A stretch of DNA of 64,000 nucleotides, from NCBI RefSeq assembly GCF_002291145.1, contig NZ_NTGE01000077.1, positions 32,472-96,471 on the forward strand, given 5' to 3'. Below, piece after piece: positions 1-7,754 of this stretch; the first letter of the stretch is position 1; the number at the start of each line of letters is the position of its first letter. The translations under genes were made by a program, and so were the position numbers. The notes under the pieces were generated by a model, which was not told where the DNA came from, ran no database searches, and saw only the letters and a list, made by a program, of their open reading frames with translations. Source of the stretch: Streptomyces sp. SA15. Lineage in GTDB: Bacteria > Actinomycetota > Actinomycetes > Streptomycetales > Streptomycetaceae.

Positions 1-91
1 CGGCAACGGGGTAGTTCCCGTTCAGTACGCGCGACACCGTCGCGGGGGAGACCTGGGCGCGGGCCGCCACGTCCGCCAGGGTCACCGTCAT
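1..91 (-). CDS. LacI-family transcriptional regulator, N-terminus only (cut by window edge)
   Basis: Reading leftward from the ATG at 91-89, the first 30 codons give MTVTLADVAARAQVSPATVS and a following RVLNG motif. This is the helix-turn-helix and hinge-proximal start of a LacI/GalR DNA-binding domain. The rest, including the ligand-binding domain, lies outside the window. It diverges from the dehydrogenase operon starting at 418, so it is probably the local repressor of that operon, with the cognate sugar or a catabolite as inducer. The role is inferred from family and position; the ligand is unknown. Confidence 0.85.
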   Translation of the reverse strand, partial: MTVTLADVAARAQVSPATVSRVLNGNYPVA

Positions 92-114
92 CTCGTCGTC
101 CTCCGGTCGCGCAT

Positions 115-153
115 CTCGTCGTACCTCGTCGTCCTCGTCGTACCTCGTCGTAC
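115..153. repeat. 9-10 bp tandem repeat in the leader of the LacI-type gene
   Basis: Four near-identical copies of CTCGTCGTA/C (9 or 10 bases each) run end to end, and one further copy at 92-100 touches the start codon region. They lie upstream of the regulator start at 91, in what would be its 5' leader. The second LacI-type gene in this window (rbsR) also has a 10-bp repeat in the same place. Confidence 0.7.
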
Positions 154-325
154 ACGGGCCAACGGCCCCCACCGGTTCCTTCGCCCATGCCCTTACCCAC
201 GGCATCACCCACGGCGTCGAGCAGACCTTAAAGCCCCCGACCCCCGTTGTTCGCCCCCTCGAACAACTCAACACCGTCACGGTCTTGTCCAGACCGCTGG
301 TCAGAGGCTAGCTTCTCAGTGGATA

Positions 326-337
326 GAAAGCGCTTGC
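326..337. promoter_or_regulatory. Candidate LacI-type operator
   Basis: GAAAGCGCTTGC contains the perfect palindrome AAGCGCTT at 328-335. Short CG-centred palindromes of this kind are the usual operators of LacI/GalR proteins. The site lies about 80 bases before the dehydrogenase start and within the 326-base divergent spacer. That spacer otherwise holds only the leader repeats and a 12-bp duplication (GCGTACGACGCT) at 379-402. Binding is inferred. Confidence 0.5.
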
Positions 338-417
338 TGCAACGCTCATCAGTAGGGGCGTACGCGGCGCACACACTCGCGTACGACGCTGCGTACGACG
401 CCTACGAAGGGAACGAC

Positions 418-1569
418 GTGACACGCAAGACGGTGCGTATCGCCATGAACGGTGTGACCGGGCGCATGGGCTACCGCCAGCACCTGGTCCGCTCCATCCT
501 GGCCCTCCGCGAGCAGGGCGGCCTCGACCTCGGCGACGGCACCGTGCTGTGGCCGGAGCCGATCCTGGTCGGCCGCCGCGAGCACGCCCTGAGGGCACTC
601 GCCGAGCAGCACGGTCTGGAGCACGTCTCGACGGACGTGGACGCGGTCCTCGCCGACCCGACGGTCGAGATCTACTTCGACGCCCAGGTGACTTCGGCGC
701 GCGAGGAGGCGATCAAGAAGGCGATCGCCGCCGGCAAGCACATCTACACCGAGAAGCCCACGGCCACGGGCCTGGAGGGCGCCCTGGAACTCGCCCGCCT
801 CGCTGCCGACGCCGGCATCAAACACGGTGTAGTCCAGGACAAGCTCTTCCTCCCGGGCCTGCTCAAGCTCAAGCGCCTCATCGACGGCGGCTTCTTCGGC
901 CGCATCCTGTCCATCCGCGGCGAGTTCGGCTACTGGGTCTTCGAGGGCGACTGGCAGGCGGCCCAGCGCCCCTCCTGGAACTACCGCTCCGAGGACGGCG
1001 GTGGCATCGTTGTCGACATGTTCCCGCACTGGGAGTACGTGCTCCACGAGCTGTTCGGCCGTGTGAAGTCCGTCCAGGCCATCGCCACCACCCACATCCC
1101 GCAGCGCTGGGACGAGAACGGCAAGCCCTACGACGCCACCGCCGACGACGCCGCCTACGGCATCTTCGAGCTCGAGGGCGGCGCCATCGCCCAGATCAAC
1201 TCCTCCTGGGCGGTCCGCGTCAACCGCGACGAGCTGGTGGAGTTCCAGGTGGACGGAACCGAGGGCTCCGCGGTCGCCGGCCTGCGCAACTGCCGCGTCC
1301 AGCACCGCTCGGCCACCCCCAAGCCGGTCTGGAACCCCGACATCCCCGCCACCGAGGTCTTCCGCGACCAGTGGCAGGAAGTGCCCGACAACGCCGAGTT
1401 CGACAACGGCTTCAAGGCCCAGTGGGAGCTGTTCCTCAGGCACGTCTACGCCGACGCCCCCTACCACTGGGACCTGCTCGCCGGCGCCCGCGGCGTCCAG
1501 CTCGCCGAGCTGGGCCTGGCCTCGTCGGCCGAGGGCCGCCGTATCGACGTACCGGAGATCGCGCTGTGA
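418..1569 (+). CDS. Gfo/Idh/MocA family oxidoreductase
   Basis: Predicted NAD(P)-dependent sugar or polyol dehydrogenase, 383 residues. The GTG at 418 is chosen because GAAGGGAA lies just upstream. Protein similarity also begins there, with VRIAMNGVTGRMGYRQHL giving the Rossmann GxxGxxG region at the N-terminus, whereas the longer in-frame extension is low complexity. The EKP motif (YTEKPTATG) typical of the family follows near residue 110, and the C-terminal half is the usual beta-sheet substrate domain (GGGIVVDMFPHWEY). The stop overlaps the next start, so the gene is translationally coupled to the DUF993 gene. It is likely controlled by the divergent LacI protein. The substrate is not identifiable. 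Confidence 0.88.
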   Translation: MTRKTVRIAMNGVTGRMGYRQHLVRSILALREQGGLDLGDGTVLWPEPILVGRREHALRALAEQHGLEHVSTDVDAVLADPTVEIYFDAQVTSAREEAIKKAIAAGKHIYTEKPTATGLEGALELARLAADAGIKHGVVQDKLFLPGLLKLKRLIDGGFFGRILSIRGEFGYWVFEGDWQAAQRPSWNYRSEDGGGIVVDMFPHWEYVLHELFGRVKSVQAIATTHIPQRWDENGKPYDATADDAAYGIFELEGGAIAQINSSWAVRVNRDELVEFQVDGTEGSAVAGLRNCRVQHRSATPKPVWNPDIPATEVFRDQWQEVPDNAEFDNGFKAQWELFLRHVYADAPYHWDLLAGARGVQLAELGLASSAEGRRIDVPEIAL

Positions 1570-2735
1570 CCATCCAACTGCCGGGCGCCGACGGGGTGTT
1601 GAGGTCCTACACCCCGCGCACCGAACCGCTCGCCCTCACCACGGGCGCCCCCTTCACCTCCCGTACGGTCTTCTCCGCCGCCCACGTCGTGGCCGACCCG
1701 TACGCCGACGTGTCCCCCGACTCGCCCGCCGCCGTCGACTGGGACGCCACCCTCGCCTTCCGCCGCCACCTGTGGTCGCACGGGCTGGGCGTGGCGGAGG
1801 CCATGGACACCGCCCAGCGCGGGATGGGCCTGGACTGGGCGGGCGCGGCCGAGCTGATCCGCCGCAGCGCCGCCGAGGCGAAGGCGGTCGGCGGCCGGAT
1901 CGCCTGCGGCGTGGGCACGGACCAGCTGGCCGCCACGGAGATCGGCTACCCGTACAGCCTCGACGAGATCCGGGCCGGGTACGAGGAGCAGCTCGCGGTG
2001 GTCGAGGAGTCGGGCTCCCAGGCCATCCTCATGGCCTCCCGGGCCCTGGCCGCCGTGGCCAAGAGCCCCGAGGACTACATGGAGGTCTACGGCCATCTCC
2101 TGCGCCAGGCCTCCGAGCCGGTGATCCTGCACTGGCTGGGCCCGATGTTCGACCCGGCGCTGGAGGGCTACTGGGGTTCGACCGACCTGGACGCGGCCAC
2201 GAACACCTTCCTGGAGGTCATCGCCGCCCACCCCGACAAGGTCGACGGCATCAAGGTCTCCCTCCTGGACGCCCAGCGCGAGATCGACCTGCGCCGCAAG
2301 CTGCCGGACGGCGTCCGCTGCTACACGGGCGACGACTTCAACTACCCCGAGCTGATCGCGGGCGACGACCAGGGCTTCAGCCACGCGCTGCTCGGCATCT
2401 TCGACCCGCTGGGGCCGCTGGCGGCCGAGGCGGTCCGTGTCCTGGACACGGGGAATGTGGCGGCTTTCCGGGAGCTGCTCGACCCCACCGTCGAACTGTC
2501 CCGCCACCTCTTCCAGACCCCCACCCGCTTCTACAAGACCGGCGTGGTGTTCCTGGCGTGGCTGGCCGGCCACCAGTCGCACTTCACGATGGTCGGCGGC
2601 CTCCAGTCGGCCCGCTCCCTCCCGCACTTCGCCCGCGCCTACGAACTCGCCGACGGCCTGGGCCTGTTCCCGGACCCGAAGCTGGCGGAGGAGCGGATGA
2701 AGAACCTGCTGAACCTGTACGGGGTGAACCAGTGA
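1566..2735 (+). CDS. DUF993 family (dihydrodipicolinate synthase-like) protein
   Basis: The 389-residue protein starts at GTG 1566, which overlaps the preceding TGA by four bases. It begins with a short beta segment and contains a long TIM-barrel body with DGIKVSLLDAQREIDLR in the second half. In class I aldolases of the DapA type the Schiff-base lysine lies in a similar strand, and the K of DGIKVSL is the candidate. The protein matches the DUF993 group, which is found beside Gfo/Idh dehydrogenases and sugar isomerases in actinobacteria. A retro-aldol or hydrolytic step in sugar catabolism is inferred; the actual reaction is unknown. Confidence 0.82.
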   Translation: MTIQLPGADGVLRSYTPRTEPLALTTGAPFTSRTVFSAAHVVADPYADVSPDSPAAVDWDATLAFRRHLWSHGLGVAEAMDTAQRGMGLDWAGAAELIRRSAAEAKAVGGRIACGVGTDQLAATEIGYPYSLDEIRAGYEEQLAVVEESGSQAILMASRALAAVAKSPEDYMEVYGHLLRQASEPVILHWLGPMFDPALEGYWGSTDLDAATNTFLEVIAAHPDKVDGIKVSLLDAQREIDLRRKLPDGVRCYTGDDFNYPELIAGDDQGFSHALLGIFDPLGPLAAEAVRVLDTGNVAAFRELLDPTVELSRHLFQTPTRFYKTGVVFLAWLAGHQSHFTMVGGLQSARSLPHFARAYELADGLGLFPDPKLAEERMKNLLNLYGVNQ

Positions 2736-3568
2736 CCGACGATCGGCTGTCCCGCTTCTCCATCAACCAGATGACGGTCAAGCAGCTGTCGATGCCCGAA
2801 CTGGTCGAGGCTTGCGGCGAGTTGGGCGTACCGGGGGTCGGCCTCTGGCGGGAACCGGTCCAGTCGTACGGCCTGGAGGCGACGGCCAAGCTGGTCCGCG
2901 ACGCGGGCCTGACCGTCACGACCCTCTGCCGCGGTGGCTTCTTCACGGCGATCGACTCGGCCGAGCGCGCCAAGGCACTGGACGACAACCGCCGGGCGGT
3001 CGACGAGGCGGCCACCCTCGGCACCGATGTGCTGGTCCTGGTCTCGGGCGGTCTGCCGGCCGGCTCGAAGGACCTGCACGGGGCGCGGGAGCGGATCGCG
3101 GACGCGTTGGGGGAGCTGGGTCCGTACGCGGAGCAGCACGGCGTGAAGCTGGCCATCGAGCCGCTGCACCCCATGTACGCCGCGGACCGTTGCGTGGTCT
3201 CCACCCTCACCCAGGCCCTCGACCTCGCGGAACGCTTCCCCGCCCAGCAGGTCGGCGTCACGGTGGACACGTACCACATCTGGTGGGACGACAACGCGCC
3301 CGAGCAGATCGCCCGGGCGGGCGTGGGCGGGCGTATTCACACCTTCCAACTCGCCGACTGGACGACCCCGCTGCCCGAGGGCGTCCTCAACGGCCGCGGT
3401 CAGATCGGCGACGGCTCGATCGACATGCGGGAGTGGCAGGGCTACGTCGAGGCCGCCGGGTACACCGGCGCCATCGAGGTTGAGCTGTTCAACGACGGGT
3501 TGTGGGCGCGGGACGGGCGGGAGGTGCTGGCGGAGACGGCGGCGCGGTTCGTGGAGCACACGGGGTAA
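2732..3568 (+). CDS. Sugar phosphate isomerase/epimerase-type TIM barrel
   Basis: AP-endonuclease-2 type TIM barrel of 278 residues, starting at GTG 2732 in a four-base overlap with the DUF993 stop. The pattern of metal ligands for the family is visible: E in IEPLHPMY, D and H in VTVDTYHIWWD, H in RIHTFQLADW and E in AIEVELFND. It is therefore probably an active divalent-metal isomerase or epimerase. It is the third and last gene of the LacI-linked operon and would convert the keto-sugar made by the dehydrogenase, or feed the aldolase. The exact substrate is unknown. Confidence 0.87.
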   Translation: MTDDRLSRFSINQMTVKQLSMPELVEACGELGVPGVGLWREPVQSYGLEATAKLVRDAGLTVTTLCRGGFFTAIDSAERAKALDDNRRAVDEAATLGTDVLVLVSGGLPAGSKDLHGARERIADALGELGPYAEQHGVKLAIEPLHPMYAADRCVVSTLTQALDLAERFPAQQVGVTVDTYHIWWDDNAPEQIARAGVGGRIHTFQLADWTTPLPEGVLNGRGQIGDGSIDMREWQGYVEAAGYTGAIEVELFNDGLWARDGREVLAETAARFVEHTG

Positions 3569-3631
3569 CCGCTGCGCGTCCAGGAGGGTAAGTCCCGCTC
3601 GCTGTTCTCCCGATGACGGCGGGCGGGGCTT

Positions 3632-3710
3632 TCAGCCGCCGATGCGTCCCTCCTTCACCGCGCCGACGAACAGGGCCACACCGCCCGCGGAGAAGACCAG
3701 TGCGGGCCGG
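3632..3710 (-). pseudogene. Truncated DUF397 C-terminus
   Basis: On the minus strand this stretch encodes RPALVFSAGGVALFVGAVK followed by EGRIGG and a stop. This is the conserved tail of DUF397 proteins and closely matches the tail of the intact copy at 5641-5841. The N-terminal half with the WxKSSYS motif is absent, so only a relic remains. It is the only recognisable element between the sugar operon and the VOC gene (3569-3899). Confidence 0.75.
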
Positions 3711-3899
3711 TGACGGCTTTTCCGTTGCGGGGCCATCCGGTCCGCACGGTCCGAGGTGCGTAACCGGGTCTGATCGCTGGCGGGCAATCACGCTCCGGAC
3801 GCCGGTGGACAGGTCACGGTCGACCTCGACGGTGCCCTGGTACTCGGCTGCGTCCTTGCCGGAAGGACCCGATCGGCCCGGCTCGGTAGCATGCAACGC

Positions 3900-4337
3900 A
3901 TGGCCATCAAACTTGAGAACGTAGGCATCGCCGTTCGCGACCTCGAAGCAACGATCTCCTTTTTCACCGACCTCGGCCTCACGGTCGTCGGCCGTGACAC
4001 GGTCAGTGGTGAGTGGACCGACACCGCCGTCGGCCTTGATGGCAATCACGCCAACATTGCGATGCTCCAGACGCCAGACGGTCACGGTCGCCTTGAGCTC
4101 TTCGAGTACATCCACCCCGAAGCGATCGAGTCGAAGCCCACTCTTCCCAACGAGATTGGCATGCATCGCGTCGCCTTCTCAGTCGACGACATCGACAAAG
4201 CCCTTGAGACAGCCGCAAAGCACGGATGCCGTCCGCTTCGCGGTGTGGCGACCTATGAGGACGTCTACAAGCTCACGTACGTCCGCGGTCCCAGCGGCAT
4301 CCTTGTGATGCTCGCCGAGGAGCTGAAGAAGAACTGA
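3900..4337 (+). CDS. VOC-family (glyoxalase-like) protein
   Basis: A 145-residue vicinal-oxygen-chelate protein with two paired beta-alpha-beta-beta-beta modules. It begins IKLENVGIAVRDLEATISFF, and the second module carries MHRVAFSVDDIDKAL. I chose ATG 3900 over ATG 3891 because a -10-like TAGCAT at 3887-3892 ends seven bases before it. That is the usual geometry of leaderless Streptomyces transcripts, and no Shine-Dalgarno is visible. Codon use is noticeably less GC-biased than in the flanking operons, suggesting recent acquisition. The substrate is unknown; isomerase, dioxygenase or resistance roles all occur in this fold. Confidence 0.8.
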   Translation: MAIKLENVGIAVRDLEATISFFTDLGLTVVGRDTVSGEWTDTAVGLDGNHANIAMLQTPDGHGRLELFEYIHPEAIESKPTLPNEIGMHRVAFSVDDIDKALETAAKHGCRPLRGVATYEDVYKLTYVRGPSGILVMLAEELKKN

Positions 4338-4357
4338 CGGCTGATCGGGTCAATTAG

Positions 4358-5086
4358 CTAAGCGATCTCCCTCACCCATCGGGAGAAGGGCTTGAGTAGC
4401 TCTCTGTAATGGAATACATCCGTCGCTACCTCAGTGTGATCGGAGATCCAGGCACTGTAGAGACTGGCGTTCCTTATCGCTGGCCTCTCCCGGCGAACAT
4501 CGTCCAGGCGACGGAGAATTGAGTCATAATTCCCGACGTCGGCGGGATCGAAAAACTGCCAGAATACACGCCTCTCCGAAGCACCTTCAAGCAGTCGACT
4601 GATTGCTCTGTTCTCATTTTCGGGTATCGAGGTGTGGAAGAGAATGAGTGTCGGCAGCCGCGAATCTCCATATTCGGTCACGAGCCTTTTCATGGCGCCA
4701 GAGATGCTCTCGCCCGAGAAGAGTCCGTAGTCCTGTGCCCGTTGTTCCAGCAAATTTTGCCGACTTCGATCACCCGAGAAAAACTGGGCTTTCGGCAGCA
4801 CGCACCAGTCCGCTATCCATGTATCAACCCGGCCTGCTTCGACGGTGGGCAACCGATGGCAGCCTGAAGCGTATATCCAAACTTGCAATTCTTCTGACTC
4901 GTCCAGATACCCGGCGATTCTCGCAGCCCGTCGCAACACGCCTGCGGCCCGGCCGCTTTCGAAATCCCCCCGACTGCCACCTGCAAGCGCGAGCACAACT
5001 CTGGATTTTCGCTTCTGAAGACGGCTCAGGCGAGCAGCCAAGCCTATACCAAAATGCATATCCGAAGAGTATCCACAGCACGGCAC
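4358..5086 (-). CDS. TerF-like von Willebrand A domain protein, degenerate MIDAS
   Basis: The 242-residue protein is not a standard family hit by eye, but its order of segments resembles the vWA domain of TerF/TerD-type tellurite-resistance proteins. There is a hydrophobic strand RVVLALAGGSRG where DxSGS is expected, then the helix GVLRRAARIAGYLDES. The strand ELQVWIYASGCHRLP and a late RVFWQFFDP strand follow, ending FHYRELLKPFSRWV. The first metal-ligand aspartate and serine are missing (LAGGS), so metal binding may be lost. The start could be ATG 5086 or the in-frame ATG at 5059-5057. GC content is low for the window. No ter gene partners are present. Confidence 0.6.
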   Translation of the reverse strand: MPCCGYSSDMHFGIGLAARLSRLQKRKSRVVLALAGGSRGDFESGRAAGVLRRAARIAGYLDESEELQVWIYASGCHRLPTVEAGRVDTWIADWCVLPKAQFFSGDRSRQNLLEQRAQDYGLFSGESISGAMKRLVTEYGDSRLPTLILFHTSIPENENRAISRLLEGASERRVFWQFFDPADVGNYDSILRRLDDVRRERPAIRNASLYSAWISDHTEVATDVFHYRELLKPFSRWVREIA

Positions 5087-5114
5087 GCACGCAATGACTG
5101 GAACAGACGGCTGA

Positions 5115-5633
5115 ACTGCAGGCGCTGCAGCCGTCGCGCGTGTTCGGCGCGAGGAAGAATCTGAAGCCGCACAAGACGGGCACCTTCAAGATTTCCAAGG
5201 CATCAGGAATCTGTTCGCCGCCCTCAGCGTCGGCGAGGTCGTCGGCGAGCGCTTGCAGACCTCGAGTCGGCCGGCCTTCGAAGTCCTGGGCACCGGCCAG
5301 TACACGGCCCTGTCGCCCCAAGGCCAGGCGAGCATCGAGGTCTTCGGGCTCAACCGGGGCTCACTGGTCAAGGGCCGCCACGACGCCTACCTCGCGGCGA
5401 TACCCTTCCTCGCGCAGTGGCGTGCCGCCACGGACAGGGAGCAGAGCCGGAAGGCGCGAGACACGGTGCGCATCGCTTGGGACCGCCCCCTCGCCGACGT
5501 CCTCGCGTCTATGTTCCACCAGTCGTCGCTGCCCGCCGCAGAGATCCTGTTCGCGGAGGAGGACGACGTACTTTCCCTCCTCCGCGATCCAGAATTACGC
5601 ACCGGATTCCTGGACGTGGAGGACCGGACGTGA
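5115..5633 (+). pseudogene. Headless ORF, C-terminal fragment of unknown protein
   Basis: The frame is open from just after a TGA at 5112 to the TGA at 5631, but the only start-like codon is a TTG at 5253 with no ribosome-binding site. The sequence before it (FQGIRNLFAALSVGEVVGER) reads as real protein. The product continues PAFEVLGTGQYTALSPQGQ and ends PELRTGFLDVEDRT. I do not recognise the family. The lack of a start next to unrelated minus-strand DNA suggests the 5' end was lost in a rearrangement. The converging DUF397 gene ends eight bases downstream. Confidence 0.45.
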
Positions 5634-5640
5634 CGGCACC

Positions 5641-5841
5641 TCAGCCGCCGATGCGGCCGTCCTTGACGGCGGTGACGAACGACGTCCAGCCGCCCCCCGA
5701 GAAGACCAGCGCCGGGCCGGTGGGGGCCTTGCTGTCGCGGACGGGTACGTCGGCGTGACCGCGGGCGACTTCGAGGCAGTCGCCCTGATCGCCGCCGCTG
5801 TAGCTGGACTTGTACCAGCCGGTGTACTCACTGCTGACCAT
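5641..5841 (-). CDS. DUF397 domain protein
   Basis: A 66-residue protein with the full DUF397 pattern: GWYKSSYSGGDQGDCLEVA at the N-terminus, VRDSKAPTGPALVFS in the middle and the FVTAVKDGRIGG tail. Its start overlaps the end of the upstream HTH gene by 14 bases. This fixed pairing is characteristic of Streptomyces BldB-like/AbaA-type HTH plus DUF397 modules. In such modules the small protein is thought to act as a partner or antagonist of the regulator. Its biochemical role here is inferred from that pattern only. Confidence 0.9.
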   Translation of the reverse strand: MVSSEYTGWYKSSYSGGDQGDCLEVARGHADVPVRDSKAPTGPALVFSGGGWTSFVTAVKDGRIGG

Positions 5842-6652
5842 GCGCGTGTTCCTCCGCTGCCGCCCTGACGAGGGCCAGTGACTCCTGCTGCGACAACGCG
5901 TCGCTCAGCGCAAGAGCGTAGGCGGTCTGACTGGCGGCCACCAGCGCCGGGTCATCCATCAAGTGGCCGGTGAGAAAGGCTTCGACATAGGCCACCGGTG
6001 CGGAGTCGTCGAAGCTCATGAGCGTGAGGTAGCTCTGCTGGAGAGCGTGTGCCCCGACACCGTATGGCAGTACGTGCAGCCGCAGTCGCCCCGTCTCGGC
6101 CAAGTCGGCGATCTTGTGCAGCTGTTCGGTCATGATCTGCGGGCCGCCGACGCAGCGCCGCAGCACTGATTCGTCGAGGAGCGTCCAGATGACCGGCTTC
6201 AACGGCCCGTCGAGAATCCGGGCACGCTTTGTTCGAATGACAACGGCTTCGTCAAGTTCCTCCGCCGTGTGGTTCGGCCGGTACGCGCGGAACAGGGCAC
6301 GCGCGTAGCCGTCGGTCTGGAGCACGCCTGGTACGAGCGAGAGCGCGAACTGCTGGATCAACGTGGCCTGTTGCTCCAGTTCAGCCACGGCCGCGAAGTG
6401 GTCGGCGTACTTCGACTCCAGGTCCTCCAGCCAGCGGACGAAGAACCCGTCCGTTCCCAGCGCCCGGTCGATCCGTTGCGCGTCATCAGGCTTCGGCAGC
6501 CGTCTCCCGGCCTCGAAGTGGCTGATCAGCGTGGGCGAGCATACGACCTGATCACCCAGTTCCTCCTGGGTGAGCCCGGCTGCCGCCCGTCGCAGCCTCA
6601 GTTCCTCTCCGTACTTCTGTCGTTGCGTCCGAGGCTTGCGAGTCTCGCTCAT
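5828..6652 (-). CDS. XRE-family HTH regulator with DUF5753 domain
   Basis: A 274-residue regulator. The N-terminal helix-turn-helix (LRLRRAAAGLTQEELGDQV and SPTLISHFEAGRRLP) spans about residues 20-70. It is followed by a DUF5753 region beginning near FVRWLEDLESKYADHF and including QQFALSLVPGVLQT and YARAL. I use ATG 6652 rather than an in-frame start at 6688 because GGGAG lies eight bases upstream. It is co-transcribed with the overlapping DUF397 gene and diverges from two small genes starting at 6782. A T/A-rich palindromic stretch in the 130-base spacer could bind it. Targets are unknown. Confidence 0.9.
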   Translation of the reverse strand: MSETRKPRTQRQKYGEELRLRRAAAGLTQEELGDQVVCSPTLISHFEAGRRLPKPDDAQRIDRALGTDGFFVRWLEDLESKYADHFAAVAELEQQATLIQQFALSLVPGVLQTDGYARALFRAYRPNHTAEELDEAVVIRTKRARILDGPLKPVIWTLLDESVLRRCVGGPQIMTEQLHKIADLAETGRLRLHVLPYGVGAHALQQSYLTLMSFDDSAPVAYVEAFLTGHLMDDPALVAASQTAYALALSDALSQQESLALVRAAAEEHAHGQQ

Positions 6653-6781
6653 GAGGCCAACTCCCGTTCCTGACAGAGGTGATGTCAAGTCCCCACCTCT
6701 GGCAGCGTATCCACCGCCGACCCCATTCTGTGAGTGATTCGCAACAGAACGCAGTCACCGCAGGTGGGAAAGCAGGTCGAC

Positions 6782-6937
6782 GTGGCAAACCGCATCACCC
6801 GGCTCTTCGAGCCGTTCCTGCGCCTCCTCTCTCCGGCACGCAGACGCCGCCTCCCGGCACCTCCCAGCACTCCGCCGATGCAGGGATCCGGAGGCCTCGG
6901 CTCGATGGTGATCGGCCGAGAGGGGAGGATCCGGTGA
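6782..6937 (+). CDS. Small basic protein, coupled to next gene
   Basis: A 51-residue ORF starting GTG 6782 (VANRITRLFEPFLRLLSPAR) with a proline- and arginine-rich second half. The stop overlaps the start of the following gene as GTGA, which argues for real translation and coupling. The amphipathic RLFEPFLRLL segment resembles short proteins seen next to HTH/DUF397 modules in streptomycetes, but I cannot name a family. No strong Shine-Dalgarno is seen (GCAGGT only). Confidence 0.5.
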   Translation: MANRITRLFEPFLRLLSPARRRRLPAPPSTPPMQGSGGLGSMVIGREGRIR

Positions 6938-7254
6938 GCAGTGCGGGCCACGAGCAGTCGACCGCCCGCCTGTTGCCCTGGACGGGGCAGGAGGGCAAAC
7001 CCTGCTATGTCGTGGGCGACGGCACGGGGTATGTCTCGCGTCTCGCCGACGAGACGGAACGCGTCCAACTCGGCATGGCCAGCGATCTCCTCGGCCACGC
7101 CGCCGAACTCCTTGCACAGGCAGACACGACCCGAGGGGAACTGCACTACCTCGCCAGTCGGCTCAGCGAGTCCCTCCTGGACGTCAAGCGCGTCGCGGAG
7201 AGCAGGGGAGCGCGGTTGAGGTGGGCGGGGTCCATCTCGGACGACACGGCCTGA
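6934..7254 (+). CDS. Hypothetical protein, 106 residues
   Basis: GTG 6934 is preceded by the strong Shine-Dalgarno AGGGGAGGA at 6921-6929 and overlaps the stop of the 51-residue gene. The product contains PWTGQEGKPCYVVGDGTGYV, which looks like a beta hairpin, and then a predicted helical half (LLGHAAELLAQADTTRGELH, LDVKRVAESRGARL). No known domain is recognised. Orientation and position divergent from the HTH regulator suggest that regulator controls the pair. Confidence 0.65.
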   Translation: MSSAGHEQSTARLLPWTGQEGKPCYVVGDGTGYVSRLADETERVQLGMASDLLGHAAELLAQADTTRGELHYLASRLSESLLDVKRVAESRGARLRWAGSISDDTA

Positions 7255-7262
7255 AAGAGCGG

Positions 7263-7600
7263 TCAGACAGTGTGGGTAGCCCGGCGGACTGGCCCTGGAG
7301 GGCTCCGAGACCGCTTCGCGTAGCGATGCGTCCATTCCCGGCTCCAATCTGTAACCGGCAAGGCCGCGAGCCGTTGCGGGGCGGTCCAGGGCCAGTGCTT
7401 CGAGAGGCGGAGGACGCGGCGGTGTCCGGTGGTGACGAGCTGGGCGGTCGCGGAGAACAGCCGCAACCACCACGACGAGTTCGACGCCTGTTCCAGGAGC
7501 GGGGTGGCGGTCGAGTGCCAGAGATCGTGAAAGCGGATGCGTCGGGGTCCAGTCCTGTCGAGGAAGCTGTGGAAGGGGAGACGGCACCACTCAGGGACAG
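7263..7600 (-). pseudogene. Relic of tyrosine integrase joined to transposase tail
   Basis: A single minus-strand frame reads PRRIRFHDLWHSTATPLLEQ at about 7498-7550. This is the HxLRH box region of tyrosine recombinases with the R replaced by W. It then runs into SATAQLVTTGHRRVLRLSKH followed by WPW, which resembles the tail of IS1380-type transposases, and stops at 7263. The upstream catalytic parts and any start codon are missing. I read it as decayed mobile DNA. The strip from 7600 to 7754 shows nothing else apart from the Shine-Dalgarno of the next gene. Confidence 0.5.
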
Positions 7601-7754
7601 ATCGGCCAGGAATCTCGCGGTGGAGATAAAGAAACTGTTCGGTCGCTAGAGTACGGCGTCGGATCCTCTAGATGCTGCAGGCCGATATGTTCTGATAGTG
7701 CGGCCCGGTGCGCGAGTAGCGGGCCGCACCCCTTCGTCCTCAGGGAGGCCCCAT

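Noticed and set aside
549..1565. Plus-strand frame running through the Gfo/Idh gene into the DUF993 gene
   Set aside because: The upstream part is an Arg/Pro/Gly-rich antiframe of the dehydrogenase. The real DUF993 start is the coupled GTG at 1566.
5828..6652. Phage repressor with nearby integrase forming an integrated element
   Set aside because: The HTH protein has the DUF5753 domain and DUF397 partner of chromosomal regulators, and the integrase-like piece is only a relic without att sites that I can see.
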